From Liolophura sinensis (taxonomy: Eukaryota; Mollusca; Polyplacophora; Chitonida; Chitonidae): a stretch of 64,000 nt of DNA. The position numbers were made by a program, and so were the translations under genes. The stretch spans positions 5,141,338-5,205,337 of the forward strand of contig NC_088302.1 of the NCBI RefSeq assembly GCF_032854445.1, read 5' to 3'. The notes under the pieces were generated by a model that did no database searches, was not told the DNA's origin, and worked only from the letters and a program-made list of their open reading frames with translations. Shown piece after piece: positions 27,801-38,720 of this stretch (position 1 is its first letter; every line of letters begins with the position of its first letter).

Positions 27801-30800
27801 AACTACAATGGCTGGTGAGTTAAATTATGGCTACGTGTATTTTGTATATTTATAATATAGCGAATGCACAATACCATGTAATGAAAGGTTAAACATATCT
27901 CCATATGTCGCCCAATTAGTAGAACAGGTTAACCACCATCGGAAAGGTCAGCATGCCGTGCTTCACTTCATGGTATACATGTATGCTTTGCGTTTTACGT
28001 CTCATGGTACACATGTATGCTTTGGGTTTTACGTCTCATGGTATACATAAATGTATATGCCTTGCGTTTTACGTCTCATGGTATACATGTATGCTTTGCG
28101 TTTTACGTTTCATGGTGCACATGTATGCTTTAGGTTTTACGTCTCATGGCATACATGTATGCTTTGGGTTTTACGTCTTATGCGTGTAGGAACGTTTGAT
28201 ATGTATGCTTTGGGTTTTAGGTCTCATGGTACACATGTATGCTTTGGGTTTTACCTCTCATGGTATACATATAAGCCTTGCGTTTTACCTCTCATAGTAT
28301 ACATGTATGCTTTGCGTTTTACGTCTCATGGTATATATGTATGCTTTGCGTTTTACGTCTCATGGTACACATGTGTGCTTTGCTTTTTATATCTCATGGT
28401 GTACATGTATGCTTTGGGTTTTACTTCTCATGGCATGCATGTATGCTTTGGGGTTTACGTCTTATGTTATATATGTGTGCTTTGGGGTTTACCTCTCATA
28501 GTATACATGCGTGCTAGGGGTTTAGGCCCATGGTATATATGTGTGCTTTGGGTTTTATGTTTCATGGTATATATGCATGCTTTGGGGTTCACGTCTCATG
28601 GTATATATGTATGCTTTGGGGTTCACGTCTCATGGTATATATGTATGCTTTGGGGTTCACGTTTCATGGCATATATGTATGCTTTGGGTTTTACGTCTCA
28701 TGGACCTAAAAGATTATAACCTATAAATCACACTAAGCAAAGTATAAATCAGTTTTATTCAAGAGAAATTCCCTGATGTGTATACAGGATATACGGTATT
28801 TGTTGGCATCAGAATAACAATGTTTGTGTCTCTCTGTTTTCTTTTTTAGCGGAAAATGCCAACATCTCTACCACTGTGGCGGATTTTTTAACTAACACAA
28901 CTACTGTTTCTGCAAATAACACCATACAAATCACAGAGGCTCCCTCTGGTGACGGACAAGGGGCAGGTAAGACCTGTCTTGCACACGTACAGTTAAATGC
29001 TATAAGTAAAGGCCACATTAAATTAGCCATGCGATGAAAACATTTTGATCTTTGAACTGAACAAAAGCCTATTTGATAGTCTCTGATTTAGGACAAGGTC
29101 AGAAAACAAAGCTAATGTTGCTTACAGAGCATATACCGGTAGAGCTTCCCTGATTTTAATTTTGGTTTACCTGTCACTCATTACTTTAGGATTGTCTCAT
29201 TGCGCCTTGTCGAATCATATTTATATAGTATAGTAGTATATTTATACCTCTAAACGCAGACTTGACACCATAAACAGGCACAGTTAAGTGCTTAGGTGCC
29301 GAGTACCAAACGTGCCAAAGCTGTTGGTGCTTCTGTTGTAATTTTACCCCAGATATATGACGCTACAAATCTGGCATCAAGAGCGTTTCTACGAGTACTT
29401 TGGCACAGGGAAATGGCGTCAGCAGTTGGGCGCAAGGAAATGTCGACACCAATCTGCTAGTAGGAAAAATGACGCCAGCAATTTGGCGTTAAGAAAAATG
29501 GCGCCAGCATTTTGGCACTAGGAAAAATAGCACCAGCAATTTGCCACCAGGAAATATGACGCCAGCAATTTGCCACCGGTAAAATTAACGCCAGCAACTT
29601 ACCACTAAGAGAAATGGCCGTCTCAGTACAACACACTGCCCTCATCAAACAAGTATATGTGAATTTTTGTTGGTGCCAAAGGAGGAAACAGTAAGAACAG
29701 TTTCTTCCGAAGTAAAAATATTTGCACATGTAACGCATGCATGATACATGTGTGAGGTTTATGGTATTAGTTGCACTGAATAGGTGAAGAGTCAGTAGGT
29801 AACTTATCCATATAGAGTGGTGACTGGAGGACGAATTGTTGTCAACAGATGTGGTTATAGCTATTGATTGATTGACCTTCCTCTATATACACTCTATCGT
29901 CTAAGTTATGTGAGGTACATAGTTCAAGGGTACTGGGCGACTGTCCAGATAGGGTAATGTGTGAGCCCTGGGATGAGGATGAAACATTTACAGACGGTGT
30001 AATAGGTATTAATTCGACCTTGTCTTGCCACTAAGATCAGTATAAGCTGCATCTGGATTCAGGACGATGTATGTGTGATCGATGTTGGGTTCCCGCAGAG
30101 ATAACATTTTATTGACCGAACTGTGGTAACAGGGATAAGCCAAACTGCCACGTGTGTCAGTCGGGCCCCATAGAGATGGCTCTGATCCTTAATGGTTGTA
30201 CTAGGGGAGTCTAAAGTCGATGGAATCCCCCGTGATTTCAGCGCCGAACTATAACGAGCAGTTTATCACCAGTTATCAGCCCTTAAGGGAGACTAGAGTA
30301 GCTTTAACTGGCAGAGCCGCAAAACAAAACTCTGCGACAAATCGTCAGCATTGGAAAGTCTGCTTCGCACACTCCAGATAACTAATGGCTCGGCTTTAGT
30401 TCCTACAGCACATTTAATTTCAGTTTGCGTCGATATGCTAATGTTAATGGTTCCTTTTATTTTTAAGGAGCAGGCGCCATTATAGGTGCGATTTTCGGAG
30501 TACTGCTCGGAGGTGTTATTTTGGGAGGAGCCTTGTACCTTCTGATACGCTACAAGAGGTATGTATGTTGGCAACGTCGCGAATCATGTTGTATCTTCTG
30601 TTTCAAAAACAGCAATTAAATCAATGGATAAAAGTATCGTAGATAAAAAAAATAAATGGTACTTCACTTCATATAAAGAGGCAGACATTTTCCACTATCG
30701 CCCGTCTTATTGCCACATTCTCTGTGGCGAATTACGTATGCTCACAGCCCCGTCATACATAGACGCCACTTCTGTACACCTAATAGTGTTGTGTGTACTA

Positions 30801-33800
30801 AACGTAATACGTCTTGATTGTATGTGCTTTAGGCTATCAAGGAATCCTTCCCAGCAAACAATGTGACTCTATTCCATGACTATGAATAATATGAAATGAA
30901 AAGTACGAGCAAATACAAGGAGAATCACAGCGTTTGGTTATATTCCAGTTCCGTTCATCTATACATACTACATAATGCAGCCAAAGGCCCAGTCCTTTTA
31001 CACCCAATGAAATCGAAGAACTGCATATAAGAATTGAATAATTGTCTCTAGTCTGGTTTCAGGGCACGATTTTCCTTGGATGCATATTTCTTGGAATTAT
31101 CCTGATTGGACAAAAGAGGTGTTGGATTTCGGAGGACTATTGTACATAAAAACTTGATTCTGGGAATGGTTGTCCTTAAGCATGTGTTTCTGGGATAATT
31201 GTCCATGAAAATGTGTTAAGAGAACCAGTGTTCCTCAAGTTTCTAATAATCTTGTCATTTAACACGTGCATGTGAGAATCATTGTTCTACACCTCTATAT
31301 CCATGGACAAGTTTCAGAGAATCTTTGAACATGGCCCTTAAGGGAGACTAGAGTAGCAGCATAGGATTCTTGGAACGTAGTTTCCTGGGAATCTTTGTCT
31401 TCGGACATAGTTTTCTGGGAATATTTGTCCTAAAACACGGGTTTCTGGGAATTTTTGTCCTATAACGTGGGTTTCTGGGTATCATTTCCTTGAATATGCC
31501 TTTTTGGAAGCATTTTCCTTAAAGACACGTTTCCAGGATAGTTGTCCTTGACCAGTTTTCTAGGAATCAATGTCCTGCATCAAAGTTCTGGCAATCATTG
31601 TCCTTCACGTGTGTTCTGGCAGTCTTTGTCCTTCACCTGTGTTCTGGCAATCTTTGTCCTTCACCTGTGTTCGGGTAATCATTGTCATTCACCAGTGTTC
31701 TGTCATTATTTGTTCTTCACCTGTGTTCTGCCAGTCATTGACCTTCACCTCTGTCCTATCAATCATTGTTCTTCACCAGTGTTCTGTCATTCACTTTTCT
31801 TCACCAGTGGTCAGCCAACCATTGTCATTCACCTGTGTTCACGTAATCATTGTTATTCACCTGTGTTCTGACAATCTTTGTCCGTCACCTCTGTTCTGGC
31901 AATCATTGTTCTTTATCAGTGCTCTGTCAATCGTTGTTCTTCACCTCTGTTCTGTCAATCATAGTTCTTCACCTCTGTTCTGTCAATCAGTGCTCTTCAC
32001 CAGTATTCAGACAATCATTTTCCTTCACCAGTGTTCTGTCAGTCACTGTTCTTCACTGGGGTTCTGCCAATCATTGTTCTTCACCTCTGGTCTTTCACCT
32101 GTGGTCTGGCAATTATTGTCTTTCACCTGTGGTCTTGCAATCATCTTTCACCAGTTTTCTGTCAGTCAGTGTTCTTCACCAGTGTTCTGTCAATCACTTA
32201 CAACCATTGTCCTTCACCAGTGTTCTGTCAATCATTGCTCTTCATCATACTTCTGTCAATCATTGTCCATCACCTGTGTTCAGGTAATCATTGACCTTCA
32301 CCAGTGTTCTGTCAATCACTGTCTTTCACCTCCATTCTGGCAATCATTGTTCTTCACCTGTGTTCTGTCAATTACTTTCCTTCACATGTGTTCAGGCAAT
32401 CATGACATTCACCTGTGTTCTGACAATCTTTGTCCTTCACCTCTGTTCTGGCAATCATTGTTCTTTATCAGTGCTCTGTCAATCATTGTTCATCACCTCT
32501 GTTCTGTCAATCATTGTTCATCACCTCTGTTCTGTCAATCATTGTTCTTCACCTCTGTTCTGTCAACCATTGTTCTTCACCAGTGTTCTGTAAGTCACTG
32601 TTCATCACGTCTGTTCTGACAATCTTTGTCCGTCACCTCTGTTCTGGCAATCATTGTTCTTTATTAGTGCTCTGTCAATCATTGTTCATCACCTCTGTTC
32701 TGTCAATCATTGTTCTTCACCTCTGTTCTGTCAACCATTGTTCTTCACCAGTGTTCTGTAAGTCACTGTTCATCACGTCTGTTCTGACAATCTTTGTCCG
32801 TCACCTCTGTTCTGGCAATCATTGTTCTTTATCAGTGCTCTGTCAATCATTGTTCATCACCTCTGTTCTGTCAATCATTGTTCTTCACCTCTGTTCTGTC
32901 AACCATTGTTCTTCACCAGTGTTCTGTAAGTCACTGTTCATCACGTCTGTTCTGACAATCTTTGTCCGTCACCTCTGTTCTGGCAATCATTGTTCTTTAT
33001 CAGTGCTCTGTCAATCATTGTTCTTCACCTCTGTCCTGTCAATCATTGTTCTTCACCTCTGTTCTGCCAGTTACTGTTCCTCACCTCTGTTCTGCAAGTT
33101 ACTGTCCTTCACCAGTGTTCTGTCAGTCACTGTCCTTCACCAGTGTTCTGCCAGTCACTGTTCTTCGGTGTTCTGTCAATCATTGTCCGTCACCTCTGTT
33201 TTGCCTGTCACTGTTCTTCACCAGTGTTCTGTCAATCATTGTTCTTCAGCAGTGTTCTGTCAATCATTGCTCTTCAACAGCGTTCTGTCAGTCATTGTTC
33301 TTCACCTGTAGTCAGGTAATCATTAGCTTTCACCTCTGTTCTGCCAGTCACTGTTTTTCACCAGTGTTCTGTCAATCAGTGTTCTGTCAATCATTGCTCT
33401 TCACCAGTGCTCTGTCAGTCATTGTTCTTCGCCAGTGTTCTGTCAGTCAGTGTTCTGTAAATCATTACTCTTCGCCAGTGTTCTGTCAGTCATTGTTCTT
33501 CGCTTATATTCTGGCAATCATTGTCCGTCACCTTTGTTCTGCCAGTCACTGTTCTTTACCAGTGTTCCGTCAATCATTGTTCTTCACCAGTGTTCTGTCA
33601 GTCATTGTTCTTCACCAGTGTTCTGTCAATCATTGCTCTTCACCTGTGTTCTGGCAATCGTTGTCCGTCACCTTTGTTTTGCCAGTCACTGTTCTTCACC
33701 AGTGTTCCGTCAATCATTGTTCTTTACCAGTGTTCTGTAAATCATTGTTCTTCACCAGTATTTTGTCAATCATTGCTCTTCATCAGTGTTCTGTCAGTCA

Positions 33801-34465
33801 TTGTTCTTCGCCTGTGTTCTGGCAATCATTGTCCGTCACCTTTGTTTTGCCAGTCACTGTTCTTCACCAGTGTTCTGTCAATCATTGTTATTTACCAGTG
33901 TTCTGTAAATCATTGTTCTTCACCAGTATTTTGTCAATCATTGCTCTTCATCAGTGTTCTGTCAGTCATTGTTCTTCGCCTGTGTTCTGGCAATCATTGT
34001 CCGTCACCTCTGTTCTGCCAGTCACTGTTCTTCACCAGTGTTCTGTCAATCATTGTTCTTCACCTCTGTTCTAACAATCATTGTTCATGAAAAGAAAAAA
34101 ATAAGTATCCTTGGAATCAAGCTCTAGAGAACAATTGCCTTTGCTAGATCGTCGTTGCATTCCAGTGATGAGCTAGCTCACCCCCTATAGTTCATTAATA
34201 CCAGTAAGGCTTTAATCAATAATTCAATGTTTTGTTTCACATCAGGGCCCAAGCTGCCGAGTACAACAGGTCGGTCCAAGTGCATATGTCTTCGACTCGC
34301 AACGCGGGCGTTTATGTAGACCTTGCCGAGCCTTCCGACCTTCCTGTTCAAAACAGAGACTATACCTCTCTCAAACAACAAAATAATACAGCCAAAAAGG
34401 ATCGCCTGATGCAGTCTGATCTCTATGAGTATGACAGTGATGATGAAGTTGCTGTGTACAACTGA
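21583..34465 (+). CDS. small single-pass membrane protein with tyrosine-rich tail; exon 1 frame conflict
   Basis: Exons: 21583-21831 (signal peptide and N-terminal ectodomain, see its entry), 28850-28966 (Thr/Asn-rich ectodomain), 30468-30558 (transmembrane helix), 34246-34465 (cytoplasmic tail and stop). The last three join in phase (1, 2) and are convincing as a set. The ectodomain has three N-glycosylation sequons (NIS, NTT, NNT). The helix is Gly-rich with GxxxG spacing. The tail of about 73 residues has six tyrosines and an acidic C-terminal patch. I do not recognise a family. The layout fits a small adhesion or signalling receptor of type I topology, or a signal-less type III protein if the start at 27,808 is used. 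Introns are 7.0, 1.5 and 3.7 kb and filled with minisatellites. Function is not claimed. Confidence 0.6.
22150..23710 (+). repeat. purine-rich 67-bp tandem array in intron 1
   Basis: Core 22,800-23,700 has about 13 units of 67 bp built from aaggttagggaatgatgtag, ataaggggatgatgaagggt and aggggatgatgaagttaggt. The 22,150-22,800 part is an older, irregular form of the same words. The sense strand is strongly A/G-rich with almost no C, so the transcript would be purine-rich. Confidence 0.9.
23800..23960 (+). mobile_element. tRNA-derived SINE fragment
   Basis: A B-box-like gtgtattcgaatccagcgg and the following ttaagtcgggagactttt, then cttgagtacgttgttagaca, match the layout of the copies at 1,125 and 15,466. 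Confidence 0.5.
24826..24985 (+). repeat. 26-bp tandem repeat, about six copies
   Basis: Unit like cctacaattcttgtgatctt plus atagg. The central three copies are identical, with diverged edge copies. Confidence 0.9.
24986..27800. other. intron sequence with a reverse SINE fragment, nothing else recognised
   Basis: Contains poly-A runs (26,287, 26,500) and, near 25,940-26,000, an inverted tRNA-like block (gctggattcgaacgcacgac) from the SINE family seen at 1,125. No further exon is supported. Confidence 0.45.
27808..27814 (+). CDS. alternative start: minimal coding exon ATG GCT G|GTGAGT
   Basis: ATG GCT G is followed at once by a near-ideal donor (GTGAGT) in phase 1, fitting exon 28,850. The product would start MAAENANISTT with no signal peptide, giving a short N-out ectodomain. 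No promoter motif is evident and the match could be chance. Confidence 0.25.
27966..28704 (+). repeat. 34-bp tandem array, about 22 copies, just upstream of the ectodomain exon
   Basis: Unit catggtatacatgtatgctt plus tgggttttacgtct. It is rich in alternating purine/pyrimidine (gtatacatgtatgc). The 222-codon open frame at 28,051-28,719 is only the repeat read through: 34 is not a multiple of three, and the translation merely cycles through three variants. Confidence 0.92.
28850..28966 (+). CDS. exon: Thr/Asn-rich ectodomain
   Basis: Follows acceptor ctttttttag and ends in phase 1 at donor GTAAGA. It reads ENANISTTVADFLTNTTTVS, then ANNTIQITEAPSGDGQGAG. There are three N-glycosylation sequons in 39 residues and many Thr/Ser, as in a mucin-like juxtamembrane stalk. 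Confidence 0.75.
29400..29625 (+). repeat. 29-bp tandem array, about seven copies
   Basis: Unit like aatgacgccagcaatttgcc plus accaggaaa. Edge copies are diverged and the minus-strand open frame across it is a shadow. Confidence 0.85.
30468..30558 (+). CDS. exon: transmembrane helix and stop-transfer
   Basis: Reads AGAIIGAIFGVLLGGVILGG, then ALYLLIRYKR. That is about 23 hydrophobic residues with small-xxx-small spacing (GAIFG, GVLLGG), followed by a basic stop-transfer. It ends in phase 2 at donor GTATGT. Confidence 0.85.
31060..34086 (+). repeat. 28-bp tandem array (about 90 copies) in the last intron
   Basis: Unit like tcattgttcttcaccagtgt plus tctgtcaa, regular from about 31,540 to 34,086. 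An irregular, older form with tttctgggaatctttgtcct occupies 31,060-31,540. Sub-blocks of several units are duplicated (for example near 32,600, 32,770 and 32,950, about 174 bp apart). The sense strand is pyrimidine-rich, so it has few stops and shows open frames up to 370 codons in all three plus frames. These are not genes. Confidence 0.93.
34246..34465 (+). CDS. exon: tyrosine-rich cytoplasmic tail and stop
   Basis: Follows acceptor tttcacatcag and ends at TGA. It reads RAQAAEYNRSVQVHM, then AGVYVDLAEPSDLP, NRDYTSLKQQ and SDLYEYDSDDEVAVYN. YVDL and YTSL fit the YxxΦ sorting motif. LYEYDSDDE is a tyrosine pair in an acidic patch. Six tyrosines in about 73 residues suggest phosphorylation or endocytic control (inference). 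The minus-strand open frame over 34,178-34,720 is a shadow. Confidence 0.8.
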
Positions 34466-34531
34466 GACGCTTGGCATCGGAAATAACTCTGGATTAACAG
34501 GTCTCATGATTGAGAAAAGCAGTCCATGAAT

Positions 34532-34537
34532 AATAAA
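34532..34537 (+). terminator. polyadenylation signal AATAAA, membrane protein gene
   Basis: AATAAA 67 bases after the stop codon. A second pair (overlapping AATAAA at 35,860-35,869) is followed by a G/T-rich stretch and could mark a longer form. Confidence 0.45.
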
Positions 34538-34539
34538 TA

Positions 34540-37300
34540 CATCCTGGAAGATGATAAATGTGTTGAACACACTTTTAAAAAAAAGACGACGAGGTATACT
34601 CGGGTGTTTCCAAGGGTGGTCGAGTGGATAATTCGTAAAGCACACCTTTGGAATAGAACAAAGAGAAAAAAACGCAGCATAATCCAGGTGTTCATATTTT
34701 AATATGATTTTGAGAGCCAATGATCTAAAAGCTCACAGATCAACTCTGAAAGGCAGTATCTGGAGTTGATATTGACGATCATCAGGGAGACGTGGAGAGG
34801 ACACTGGCCGAAGCCTTAGGGTACCCACTGGAAATTAGGGCCTATTGCCAACATACACAGTGTCTCTGTTACAGAGTGGTTTTCCAGAAGATCCCATTTT
34901 CCCCAGACGCAGCTCGGTGGTCGTTGACCATCACCTTTCTGTAAAGAACAAATGACGAAAACCGGAAAATGGTGGCGTGTGGAAAGTGCATGCACCAGAA
35001 GAGATATTGTGTGTCTCAGGATCCGATATCCACACGTCGCCGGTCGGTGGGAATAGTTTCAAGAAAAGGTGGAGTGTGTGCCCGTGTTACTCGGAACTAA
35101 TGTGGCGACAGTGATGCGGGTAGTCATGAGGCGGAGAAGTTGCTTTTTAGCGGACGGAATTCATGTCACCAATAATCAAAGAGATGAATATAGTAACAGT
35201 CAATATTACATTGTACGTATATCACGGATACATTGACTATACAGCTTTAGGTGGAATGGCCTGTCGCTGGTTTGCTCTGTCTTGGTCGTAGCCCGGAAGA
35301 CACATTGCGGCTGTCCAGATACCCTCTCGTGGCACACACGTTGATGCCATACGGCCATGCGGAAAAATATGGCTGTAACCCTCTCGGTAGAACAGTTGAT
35401 TATACTCGTTTATTGTATACGGCCTTATGCCTGTAGGATGCAGGGGTTCTACCCCGGATGACCCTGTGCTAAGTCAGGTGGATTAGCGAGTGGGCGTCGA
35501 GAGCCCAGATCGTTGACCTGTGATCAACTCGTAATACCGGTTCACCAGACGTCTACGATAAACAGATACCCTATTCACAGACGGCGTGAAATTGCCAATA
35601 AGGATATCTTGGTGGCCACAGCGAATGCAGCCAAAGAGCATAGAGCACATTAACTGATATGCTGGATTAATACAAGGTATTCAGTTTGCATAGAGAGAAG
35701 GAATGGTGCCATATATTTCGGGTCGCCTATTGGCTCCTGCGAATTGTACATGACAAAGGCTGGCTTAGTGAAGCGACCGTCTACTATATATTGAGATGTA
35801 TGTTATTTTAACAAAACAGTGAACCGGCAGGGGAAAATTCTTTTGTCCTTAGGTGAAATAATAAATAAAGCTAATCAGGGAACCTCAGACGACCTTTCTT
35901 GTGGGCAGTGCCGCCAGAGATGTATTCAGTTTAGGCGGAAAATCTGTTGACGTAGATAATACCATAGCTCGGACTCAAGGTGAAAAGTCGACACCACAGA
36001 CCAGGTAAATGTTGCATGTATAAAAAATTTTACCAAACCTCGACAGAAACGAATACGACTTTTGAAGGTAAATGTCAAAGATAAATAAACAGGTTCATAT
36101 AAATTGCCATGGCTAGAGGTTGCCAGGCTATTTTACATGATAAAGTCACTTGGGTGTGTGTATGCAAAGCGTCCTAAGCAGTGCATACTAGTATACGCCT
36201 GCACGCGTACAATAACCATCCGGATATTTAATAGGAAACTATTTTCATACTGATCGTTTTTGTTGTGAAAAATACGTGTTTTTTATTTCAGATAATATTT
36301 TGGAACAGTGAGTATTCTTTGTGTGTAGCCTGTAATTTATGTTTTTTTAAAATGGTCGTTTGCTTTGTCATTTTTAATGTGGCTTCATATTTCCCAATGT
36401 AACATATATACACAGTTTAATGGATGCCTTTGTGTACCATACATGGTGGATCATGAGTATTTATGTTCTTTGAATGCTTGCCAGGATCCAGGAATATAAT
36501 GTTTCTTGCAATTCCTCTCTGCTAGTCTCCCGCGCATCTTCCCGAGATTTTTAACTTTACAAGTCTTCGTCATCACGATCTCAGTCTGAATGTGACGATC
36601 ATACACCTGTATGGAAGGCATACCTACATATATGTGCTTACTTGTGTATCCAGATCCCTTCATGGTAAAATGGTTATTGTGACAATATCGGTGGATTGAT
36701 GAATCCTTTTATCAATTATTAGCTGCATTATTTGTAAATTATTAAGTAAATACTTCTTCGGAGCACCGTTATATACTTAACTGGATTTCAAAGGCGAACA
36801 GGAATCTTTATGGGGCCTTAAGAGCCCATGGCCAATTCTGTGGAATTTGGTTACACCTTAATTTGGAAGTGACTTTAGACTTAACTTCCATACACTTTCG
36901 TAAGCCCATTTTAACACCTTTGCGTCGTTGATTACATGGACTTACGTCTTGCTAACAAAAGACAAAAGTGTGCTCAACTAAAGTTGTGATATACGAAATT
37001 ACGAAGTGAAAAAGCGTTCTGCGCATATGTATTCTGAGACTCTATCAAGAGGCTTGTTATCACTGCTACATACCAGGACTAACCATACATGTTCGCCAGC
37101 TCTGGGGTAATCTTAGCTCAGCTGATGGGAATTCAAATAAGCATGACGTGTGGCAAGGAAGTAAACTGAATCACAAAGGAATTGAATGATTTTGTGTCGG
37201 AATGGATTGACAGGTTATCCCCTGATGATTGAAAGAGACTGACAGATCTATTAAACACGTATGTGGTAATATCACTACACGTGGTGTGAATGGTAACACT
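34540..37300. other. gene-poor sequence
   Basis: No domain-bearing exon was recognised on either strand. Short open stretches at 35,251-35,436 and 36,451-36,663 show no supporting features. Confidence 0.45.
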
Positions 37301-37309
37301 GCCTTCAAC

Positions 37310-37408
37310 CAGTTGACCGGTTTCCACTCACCATAATGCTGGCCGCCGTCGTATAAGTGAAATATTCTTGAGTATGACTTAAAACACCAATCAAATAAAT
37401 AAATTAAA
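37310..37408 (+). mobile_element. SINE 3' part
   Basis: Reads accataatgctggccgccgtc, then aagtgaaatattcttgagta, then caatcaaataaataaatt. It is the same family as 2,601-2,872, truncated at its head. Confidence 0.65.
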
Positions 37409-38425
37409 CCACTTGATACAGCTGCAGGTAGATCCACTTTGACTGTAGTGCACTTCTGTGTATAGGGCTGTATAGAGAACGTGTGTTAGGTTGATAGCAC
37501 CAGACATTCTGTATTACATGTAGACGAAGACAGCGCACGCCAAAACCTTTGTTAAGCAGGTTGTGGATGAATCTGGTGTATGTTAGCAGCGACAAGCATC
37601 ACTATACAAGTAGCTCTGTCGTTTTATCAGTCGGTTGGCCGGGCTAATTTTTAACATCTTGTCTTTTAACACCGGCCATTCACGTAATGAGGGTCCTGGG
37701 TGCACGATGACCTCAACTTTTTGCGGGCTGTCGCCTCTTATTGCGAATTTGCGCTTAGTTTTACAGTTTCGGAATTGACGCACTCGCGGCCCAACTCGCG
37801 GACCTTTGTTGTATTTTTCACAGCACTTGTATGCAGCACTATGTTATACTGCTTAGCGAACTTTTAAAAAAAGAATATTCAAAGTGGTCGGAACATTACA
37901 ATCGCTGTTTGACAAAATCAGCTTCATAATCCATTATATGATAATGATATATGCACTGATACTCCTCATGACTTTTTCCTTATGACTTTTGTATACAAAA
38001 CATTGGCAAATTCAAGTGTTATAGGAGAATATATTTGTACTCTGTACGTATCATCAGTATTACCATGCCCTATCTTCTATACAGGTACCATCATTTGTAA
38101 GCACAAGGCAGGGAACGCTAGAACATGTAGTCTAAACATCACCAGTATACCAGTGATTCATTTCTGATCACATTGTACCTTTATATATGTCCATCACATT
38201 TGCTAAGCTCTTCGTATACGTGTATAAAACAAACCATGCATGAAGGTAAATGTTGTATGTAATATAAAAGAACTCCGCAACCATAATATTGCTGTAGGGT
38301 GTCACGATTTCGTGTAACTGAATTCCCTTGCTGAAAGAATTTAATATAAATGAGTTTTGCTAATAAAATATCTTTTTGACAAATAGAAATCTTCTCTTGT
38401 TATTTTCTCCCCCCCCCCCCCCCCT

Positions 38426-38720
38426 CCCTTTTTTCAGTTATATGGCGACGAGGAATTATTAGGTATATCTACATATACTGTCTTCTTGTGGTAGGGCCTG
38501 TCCATGCCATCACTGAAGCATCACACCGGAGACACCCAGTAAAATTATACTGACCAATCATCTTACCTTGCTCATACCCTCTCAGTGCTGAACGCCAAGC
38601 GAGACAGCGGCAAGTACCTTTTTTAAGTGCTTGGTTTGACAAGAACCGGTTTTGATTACAGCTCTAGCTGCCAACTTCGAAACGGATGCTCTAACCATAA
38701 GGCCACCGAAATACAGACCC
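38426..38720 (+). mobile_element. dispersed element, 'tatggcgacgagga' family
   Basis: Has cagttatatggcgacgagga, ggcctgtccatgccatcact, ctcagtgctgaacgccaagc and a tRNA-like head remnant gctctaaccataaggccacc. It is preceded by a run of C at about 38,411. It matches 50,090-50,370 block for block. Confidence 0.65.

Noticed and set aside
28051..28719. 222-codon open frame
   Set aside because: It is the 34-bp array read through, with overlapping open frames in the other two phases. No protein signature.
31570..34074. Open frames of 349, 293 and 370 codons over the 28-bp array
   Set aside because: All three plus frames are open because the strand is pyrimidine-rich and the unit lacks stops. The translation cycles through three readings of one 28-mer, and the array lies in an intron of the membrane protein gene.
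34178..34720. 180-codon open frame on the minus strand
   Set aside because: It lies antisense to the tail exon and its 3' UTR, with no domain or splice context. The plus-strand exon explains the sequence.
36290..36315. Micro-exon between tttatttcag and gtgagt
   Set aside because: Acceptor and donor match by chance is likely for about 16 bases, and no neighbouring exons are in reach.
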